This document shows, piece after piece, positions 57,135 through 64,000 of a DNA stretch of 64,000 bases. The stretch is from Armillaria gallica (lineage: Eukaryota; Basidiomycota; Agaricomycetes; Agaricales; Physalacriaceae). The notes beneath the pieces were generated by a model, which worked only from the letters and a program-made list of their open reading frames with translations, did not search any database and was not told the DNA's origin. The position numbers and the translations under genes were made by a program. The stretch is from NCBI GenBank assembly GCA_037576215.1, contig JBANDB010000003.1, positions 6,510,001 through 6,574,000 on the forward strand, given 5' to 3'. Numbering within the stretch: position 1 is the first letter of the stretch; each line of letters starts with the position of its first letter.

Positions 57135-58546
57135 GGCTTAGCGCGTTTAAGCTAGAGGTTGTTAGAGAGGTGTAGGTGAGTATATGAGGACAGACGCACG
57201 TACCTTCTTTATGATTCCACTCTGTAGGTTCTTTGCATAATCAAGCATGCCATCGAGTTCCGGATCGATAGCGTGGCTCATTGCCAGATACCCCGGCGTC
57301 GGATAGGGTTTTCATGCTGCAGTTACCGTAAGTGGGGTTTACCTGACAATTTTAGACGCCACCTCTCAAATCGCCTTCGTTTTCCTCTCCGAAGGGATTC
57401 TCCTTGAGTTTTTAGGTTTATTAAAACGCTTTGTACATACTTTGTAACATTAAATCTGGCCGTTTCAATTTATTAACACAAGGTGAATTCTACATACCAC
57501 TATCAGGCCATTGAATATATCTCGGTGACCCGACACCTGCCCCAAACCTCGCCTGGATGTGCATCTGCCGTTCGCTCACTGCAACCTCGCTTCAACGTAT
57601 TAGGCTTCTCAGAATCACAATCTGTACCTGTTTCCAAATTCGAAACCCAGGATTCAGGAATCGCTTCCAAAGGCCGACTCAACCTGAAATAGAGTAAGTG
57701 CCAGCAAACCTGCGGCCTCTTTCCGAATCTGAGATTTTCCGGCCCTTTGTGCTCATGATTCGCTATTTAGTAGTAACAGTACACAGCGAAGTCACTTGAG
57801 GTGACCTCGGCAGGAGTATATACAAGCATGTCCCGGCAGGAGCTTCTGCTCCAACGCACTAGCATCTATTTTAGAATTTCTAGAGATTGTCGATGCCTCT
57901 TCTCGATGAGGCGATTGAATCGCGGTCATTCCCGGTCTGCAGCGCGCGCATCCAAGTAGAATCTACTGCCTATCCAAGGCATTTCGCCAAGCGCGTGTGT
58001 ACTTTCATATCTAATTATTGCTCCGAGGCATCAACAGCTGAAAGATGGTGGAAGTCCAGGTGTGACAGAAAGGGCGACATAATTAGAGACGAGGCAATCG
58101 GATTCCCCACTTGCTGGGCACCGTTAAGGAACTTGGGCGGCAAAATATTGCCCCCCTGATTTGTCGGTCAGCCTGAGAGTGCATAATGTTACTAGTCGGT
58201 TCAGAAGCTGCCAAATGCGAAATTGGCACCGCCTAGCACCTAACTGGATAAGTCCAAGGGGGTCCTTATTGGAAAGTTGACGGCTGTTCCCCATGAAATG
58301 CTCTTCATCACGGGTCATGAGATGGCATCTATGGAAGCAATTGATATCGTCGCCCAATGGCCGCCTTGTGGAATCAGGGTACCCATGAGAAGCGAATCTA
58401 TGCTCTCGTCCAATCGTTATGTACAGATTTTTTATGGATCCGATGTGCCTATTAACCGCAACCTTGCAACTCACAAACAAATTTTCATAACGGTAGACAT
58501 GGCTTAGGATCAATCATTGGACGTATACGAAGTCCTACTTTCATTC
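57135..58546. other. No supportable gene
   Basis: About 1.4 kb with small frames on both strands (57887-58159 plus, 58124-58513 minus) but no motif or consistent splicing. It includes the promoter of the WOPR gene and the 3' flank of the F-box gene. Confidence 0.45.
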
Positions 58547-60869
58547 TCAGTCGGTCTTTGTCATAATAAATCCCCCTTCGTATCCCACAATGTCGACCGA
58601 CGTGGTCGTTTCTCGCCAACGGCCCACTAGATTCTGATCGTGAATATATCCCTTGAATATCCACTCTCCGAGGAGAGTGTTTCTAGGATCGGCCTCGACG
58701 AGATAAATTAATCAGTGAATAACAGTCATGATAAAATAAGAATTTACCGGCTTTTGTAACAACACAACTAATCCATCCCAGGGTCTTACTCTTCCCACTA
58801 TGCTATAATGACCCCAAGCATCTCCATGCCGTTGACCGGTCTGCAAAGCAACATTCAGCAATTTAGAGTTGTTTACCGAAGTCTCGGGCCTACCTCGCCG
58901 GTGACCAGGACATCGGCTACACCACTACTACGGTACGACACCGTATCAACGTACTCATCTGATGGTTCAGTGGCACCATATATGCCCGCCACCGCCTCGC
59001 CGGCATGCAGCCCATTAGAACGCGTTTCGTATTTGGAAGGGGATGTGAGTTCATCGGTGGCGATCTCGTCGCAGTCGTTCAAGATCCACTGTGGATGGGG
59101 CCTCTCGCATGCAGGCTTAAGGTACGGTGCTTCTTTAGTTCCTCTGGGAATAAATGTTTCATATCGTATCTTGCGGTTGTTCTCAGAATCATAGAACTCG
59201 ATTGCGCCCTATACCAGGGAGAGGAAAACATCAGTGTGAGCATCGAAAGGGTCAGTCCATTAGGGACAGAACCGCTCACGTCCACATGGGTCAGGCGGTG
59301 ACCTCTTGGCAACCATGCATTCATTATATCGTCACCGTTGTATTCATCTGTTCCTGGAGCGATGGGTTCTGTCGGTTCGAAGCAATGGTGTTCTTGCAGC
59401 CTCCAATAGAGCGGTTTGCTGTGCAAGGGCAAGGCCCGCGGATCCATGGCGGAGGGGTCACGCAACAAATCCATATGGGATTCAATATTCGTGAGCTGAT
59501 TGGAATGGATCAGTATTGTTAAAACGGAAGCAGATACGAGCACGCACCACCCAACGTCCAGCCCATGATCCCGTTAAGGAACCGAGGGAGAAAACTGGGC
59601 CCCGTAAGGCACCCGGGAGAGCAAATGGATCGTAACACGAAACCTGACGATACCAGTCTTGCTCGTAGCGCATAGAACCTCGAGGTTGACGAGGATCCTC
59701 TTCATCTTCATGATTGTCATCGTCGGTGTGGAATGAATCATACGTATCAAAGGTAGTATGGGGTGGAAGGAGAAGCGGCCCTGGGGAACGGATTCTTAAC
59801 TGATGAAACTCCGTCAGATCTTCCACGGTCGGACCCGTGACACCGAAAGCATTCGCGGTATGTCTGTCAGTAGGGAATTGATCCAAAAAATTATGGTCCA
59901 ATGGATGCGCTTGCTGGTACATTTCTTGTCTTACGGTCCATGAAAGCAAAGCTATAGGTGTTAACACGGGTGCCGCAATAGTCAAGCTCTGCCAATAATG
60001 TACAATAGTCGTTTTGCTGGGATTAGGACCAGATATTATCGGGGGGAGAGGGTAAACATGGGGAGAAATTGGTAAATGGAGAATAGTGTCGGGAGCATAG
60101 ATCGAAGGAAACTAGTGTCATAAAGTCAGGTATATATTCTGTTGCACCTATAGTTCGTGTGCGTACTCTGAAGCCTGCAGCGATGAAAGTGTGCAAAAGC
60201 GTGTGCGTCCAAAGGCCTCGGAGTCTGAGGGGCTCAGTGGACAGACGATCTGACGCATCACAAGTCAAAATAAACTTTTCTAGGCGAAAATCGCACTTAC
60301 TTTGAGAAAGTAACATCCAAAAAAGCCAAATTATGAGGGAAGTCGCTTCAGGATCTTGACACCATAGACTAGCACCGCGAGGGCCCGATGGGATCCGCAA
60401 CAAGACGGTTCGGGAAAGGTATTCGGAGACGCGGGCCCATTCGAGCTGGCGCTCATTACGGCCGTCATTTTCGGACATCCTTTCCCGTTATAAATCAATA
60501 GAACAATCGAAAGACGAACGAGACACACATTAAGTAACACGTCCATAAGTCCTGAAGGGAGTACTCGTCACAGTAACGGATGCGTTTTAAGGTCACGATT
60601 CGTTTCTGAAATTCGGCGGCTAAACATTGCGAAGTCAGCCACCGAGGCGGGAGACGTCGTCGAGGAGCGTCGATGTCAAATTTGAAACAAAAAAGGCGGG
60701 CGTAAAGTCGTGTGTTGTTACCGAAACAGAGGGAATCGTTGATCCAGCGACAGGTCAGCAAGAGGGACGTCAGGCCAGACGGTGGTCCAAGAAAAGTCAG
60801 TTCGGTTGCAAGAGCATAGTAACCGCACTGTTCCCAAATTTCCCGAGGTAAGGTAAGCGCATTGGCCAT
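58547..60869 (-). CDS. Large fungal F-box protein
   Basis: The exons are 60541-60869, 60301-60479, 60167-60249, 59548-60111, 59280-59495, 58894-59208, 58748-58840 and 58547-58693; every junction keeps phase, and the total is 641 residues. The N-terminus resembles an F-box (LPREIWEQCGYYAL and LLLTCRWINDSL). The C-terminal half carries blocks that recur in fungal F-box proteins of this type: a SLTGSWAGRWV segment, IEFYDSENNRKIRY, RPHPQWILNDCDEIATD, then TGQRHGDAWGHYSIVGRVRPWDGLV and a terminal strand-rich region. The protein is expected to recruit a substrate to an SCF ubiquitin ligase; the substrate is unknown. An acidic stretch (DDDNHEDEEDP) lies in the middle. Confidence 0.85.
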
Positions 60870-63509
60870 GGAACGGGCAGCAGTGACCAACAGAAAAATA
60901 CCAGTGGAGGGTTCTTATGGAAAGCCAGATAGAGATGCGAAATACATCGAAGTTGAAGGTATGAAGGTGATCGCCGTGCTTCTTCCCCGTCACAGGGTGA
61001 GAGGTTTGTTGATTTTTGATTTGAATCTTAGTGCTGACATGAGAAGGGATGGCGAGAAAGCAATAAATTTGGTCCTCTGTAGTCAAGCAATAAAGTGTCA
61101 GTCTACTGCATTTGAAAGATTGTACACACGTACCAGCAGGCTCAGCACAGAACTAGGGTAAGAATGAAAAAAGGGAAAGATGCCGTCACCTTAGCCGTCC
61201 GCCGGCATCTCTCGGGAATTGCCGCGAAGTTCCTTCGAATTGGCAATTGCTGGAGGCGTCCATTTGGCGTCTATTTTCGAGTACACACCTTGAAGGTAAC
61301 CTTCGTTCTCGCGTCGAGCGCGCGCATAGACACTGTGAGCCTCCTTCGTAGAAAAACCTCTTCCATTGCGTTAGCTCTGCTAAACCTTAAAGTTGTCCAA
61401 GGATTTTGCACATGCATTTAATGACATGCTGTAAGTAAGTGCCTGTTACTGGTGAGAACGTAAACATGATCTGAAAGTCCGTGCGGAGACCCACGAATCT
61501 GCGGTGACCGAGATTCCCAGAGTCATAATGCGGCGGACGTTGTACCCACCAACTTTCCATCTCTCTATCTCACCGCTTCTTTCCGCGGTCTCTGAGAGAA
61601 AAAGATTTGATGGAGAAAGCGTGGAAAAAATAAGGCCGAAGCATCATTGTCACCCGTCTCAAGTAATATTGCGTTGAAGAAATCGAAGAGCGAGCCGCCG
61701 CCGCGATGATGATCGGCAGTTTTTGCGAGTGCCAAAGGAACCATGTCAGGAAACATAGCCATTGGGTACGCTTGGGGCCCCGTGCGGCGCTCGACGCTAG
61801 GTGTATTTGTGGAGCTGTGGTATGAGTTGCAGCGATTCAGATGAAACAGCCACACGACATGCAATCAGCGTCCAGAGTACTCGGTCACGTAAAGGCAGTC
61901 CAAGTTACAATCGAACTTAAATACCTCTCAGTGATCGGCGACCTCCTCTCCAGCGCTGATTAACACTGTCGACACATCATACGTACAAATGCCTTGATAA
62001 ATTTAGAGCCTGTCGGGCGCAAAGAGGGGCAACGGAGAGAACTTAAGGCGACAAAGGATGTAATCGCGAAAGGAATATGTATATCTGTATGCGTCAGTAT
62101 ATTATTGGCGCAAAGGACTAAGAAGTACCTCAAGGTGTCATGTCATTCCGTAACTTTATAAGCGATGCCCAGACACTATACTTGGGCGAATTCGACCTCG
62201 TGGGGGTCAAAAGCAGAGCGAAGTAGGTCGGTTAAAGAAATGCCTACTGCACTTTGGATTCGCCGTCAAGGGGATCCATAACAAGAAAACCGCGGGATAA
62301 ACATGAACATGAAATGATCGCAGCATACCGGTAAGGTGCTGTAAAGCATGTCGCGTCGCCAACACATGATGCGTATAGCGCGTAGACTAAGATTACAGCG
62401 GGGAACGTCAGGATCCAGTAAAGGTTGGACAGAGTGTGAGTGTGAGAATATGGCTGTGCAACATATGGGTTCGATCACAGGAGACTGAGCAGTAATGTCT
62501 GTGCCGGCTCCGAGATCGCTGGCGCCCAAGGCCACCATTCTGGACTTTCACTTTTCAAATCTTAAGAGAGGCTCTCATCAAGCGGATCACCGCCTTAAAA
62601 GCTTCAAAGTTTAAAACACAACCAGCACGTCCAGCTTCCGGGTGCTCATACGAGAATGTGTGAAGTGAGAAGCATCTGACTTTGCAGGTGAGAATGCATA
62701 CGTACACTACCGGTTTGACCCTGGGAGCCTCCGTTGAGCATCGCAAGTTAGTCATTGCTCCGCCGACGTTGGGAGGTGATGTGTTCACACGACGAGCCCC
62801 GCGCCTCTGTTCCGTTGATATATACACTGGGCTAGACATCGTTGTGTCGGGTTTCCCATTTGTCATGTCGGTGAACCAAAAACCACCGACCCGAAGCTTG
62901 CGAAGCCCGATCAAGGGAGACCGGCTGGAATCAGTGATGGGCATGGTGTGCATCCTGTCGCAAACATACCATTCCACAAAAATGCACTAGACCCCAATTC
63001 GTCTTATTTAATCGCCAAACTGTCGTTCTCTCATCTTGATCATTCCACCTTGATCGGAAACACAAAATATAGGGGAAATGGAATAGAACGCTATTGTCAA
63101 TCGGCAATCGTATCTCCGATAACAGTTGTTAGTAGGTGTGCCTAGAAGTTTGTGAAAGATTGCGTGGACCTCGTCTGGAACGAGATCTATCTTTGTGCGG
63201 AAAGCATTCCCAAGGTGGGGGGAGGGATCCGATGGCATTCGTGTTCCAGCTCCTTGTGCTTGTGGTCTTCGCTAGCAGTTCAAGGTCTCTGTTGACGGAG
63301 AAGAGAGTAAAAGTCCGTGACGGCCCTATTTAACATCTATGTCATCCACGTAAAAAAAAACGTTCCCTGTACACTCGGATCGCTCTTTCAGGAACGAGCC
63401 AATCTCTGGTAGCCAGCAAACAGGCCCTGCAGAACGATCTCTACGATTATCACACATCAATGCGACGCGCAAAGTGTCTCGTGTTGCTTTAGCCTAGGAA
63501 AACATTCTG
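60870..63509. other. No supportable gene
   Basis: A 2.6-kb stretch with scattered frames up to 140 codons on the minus strand (62555-62977) and 99 codons (61565-61864), none with a motif or joinable exons. I see no RNA gene or repeat here. Confidence 0.45.
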
Positions 63510-64000
63510 TTACGGACACGTGGTTGGGTCCCAATCCGTTACAAGACCTGCAAGATGATGGATATGGCATTCAGTCCCGGAGCTTGGAAGAAGAAAAATA
63601 CCTTCATCGAGACCATCGAGACTGCTAATCTCATCATCAGTCAAATCAAAATCAAATACGTCTGTGTTTGATAACATGCGCGTCTTCGACGAAGACTTTG
63701 GAAGAGGCACGTATCCCTTCTGCAACGAATAGCGAAGCAGAACCTGAGCAGCCTCTTTTTGGTATTTCGTAGCCAGGGATTTGATCGCAGGATGATTGAA
63801 TCGTAGGCCTCTAACAAGAGGTGCCCAAGCCTATAGCAGAGGAGAATTTAGCGCGATGTTATCTATGATGTTGGATCACAGATCCTGTAACACGGCAGAC
63901 CTCGAGAGCGATGTTATGCTTCTTGCAAAATGCTACAATGTCGCTTCGGGCCTGAAACGGATGCAAATCGATCTGTTTATAGCGGTGATTAGCGGATCGA
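63510..64000 (-). CDS. Aldo-keto reductase, 3' part
   Basis: Exons 63901->64000, 63602-63830 and 63510-63547 form the C-terminal part; the 5' part lies beyond the window. The frame shows QIDLHPF, DIVAFCKKHNIALEAWAPLVRG, the LLRYSLQKGYVPLPKSS motif (AKR family signature with the Lys that binds the NADP phosphate) and FDLTDDEISSLDGLDEG. Enzymes of this kind reduce carbonyls with NADPH in the cytosol. The substrate cannot be predicted. The ending LVTDWDPTTCP comes after a 54-bp intron. Confidence 0.9.

Noticed and set aside
59154..59522. Plus-strand frames of up to 122 codons opposite the F-box gene
   Set aside because: They are antisense shadows of exons 5 and 6, which match the fungal F-box family.

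Overview
The window looks like nuclear DNA of a basidiomycete, most likely an agaricomycete. The genes are split by many introns of about 47-65 bp, mostly GT..AG and frequently at codon boundaries. Several families typical of that group are present: DUF6533 membrane proteins, a WOPR (Gti1/Pac2) regulator, large F-box proteins and a caspase-like pair. I assigned exons by hand from splice sites, reading frame and internal paralogues. Where a junction could not be resolved I say so.

Layout. 1-10 kb: a 161-bp tandem repeat, then a segmental duplication carrying two caspase-domain genes, separated by a decayed F-box gene. 10.7-19.0 kb: a gene-poor block holding two intron-containing tRNA-Ser(AGA) genes and at least fourteen tRNA-like elements, all on the minus strand, plus two hAT-type miniature transposons with perfect 8-bp target duplications. 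19.4-23.4 kb: an intact F-box-like gene related to the 5.4-kb pseudogene, and two HSP20 genes. 26.8-30.7 kb: GET4 and a DUF6533 protein. 31.3-38.1 kb (minus): a large proline-rich membrane protein, a cysteine-motif nuclear protein and ARV1. 38.8-45.9 kb: two intact type-B carboxylesterases in inverted orientation, enclosing a truncated membrane-protein pseudogene and a FAR1/WRKY-GCM1-like gene. 47.1-48.8 kb: a head-to-head HSP20 pair with heat-shock elements between them. 49.0-60.9 kb: housekeeping and regulatory genes NOP10, a small secreted peptide, NAS6, TFB2, a WOPR factor and a large F-box protein. The window ends inside an aldo-keto reductase gene.

The conserved genes cover basic functions: tail-anchored protein insertion (GET4), sterol/lipid homeostasis (ARV1), rRNA pseudouridylation (NOP10), proteasome assembly (NAS6) and transcription/repair (TFB2). 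Between them lie duplicated, fast-evolving families. The most unusual region is the minus-strand tRNA-like cluster. Most of its members keep recognisable box A and box B promoters and a downstream T-run, but have no room for an anticodon arm.
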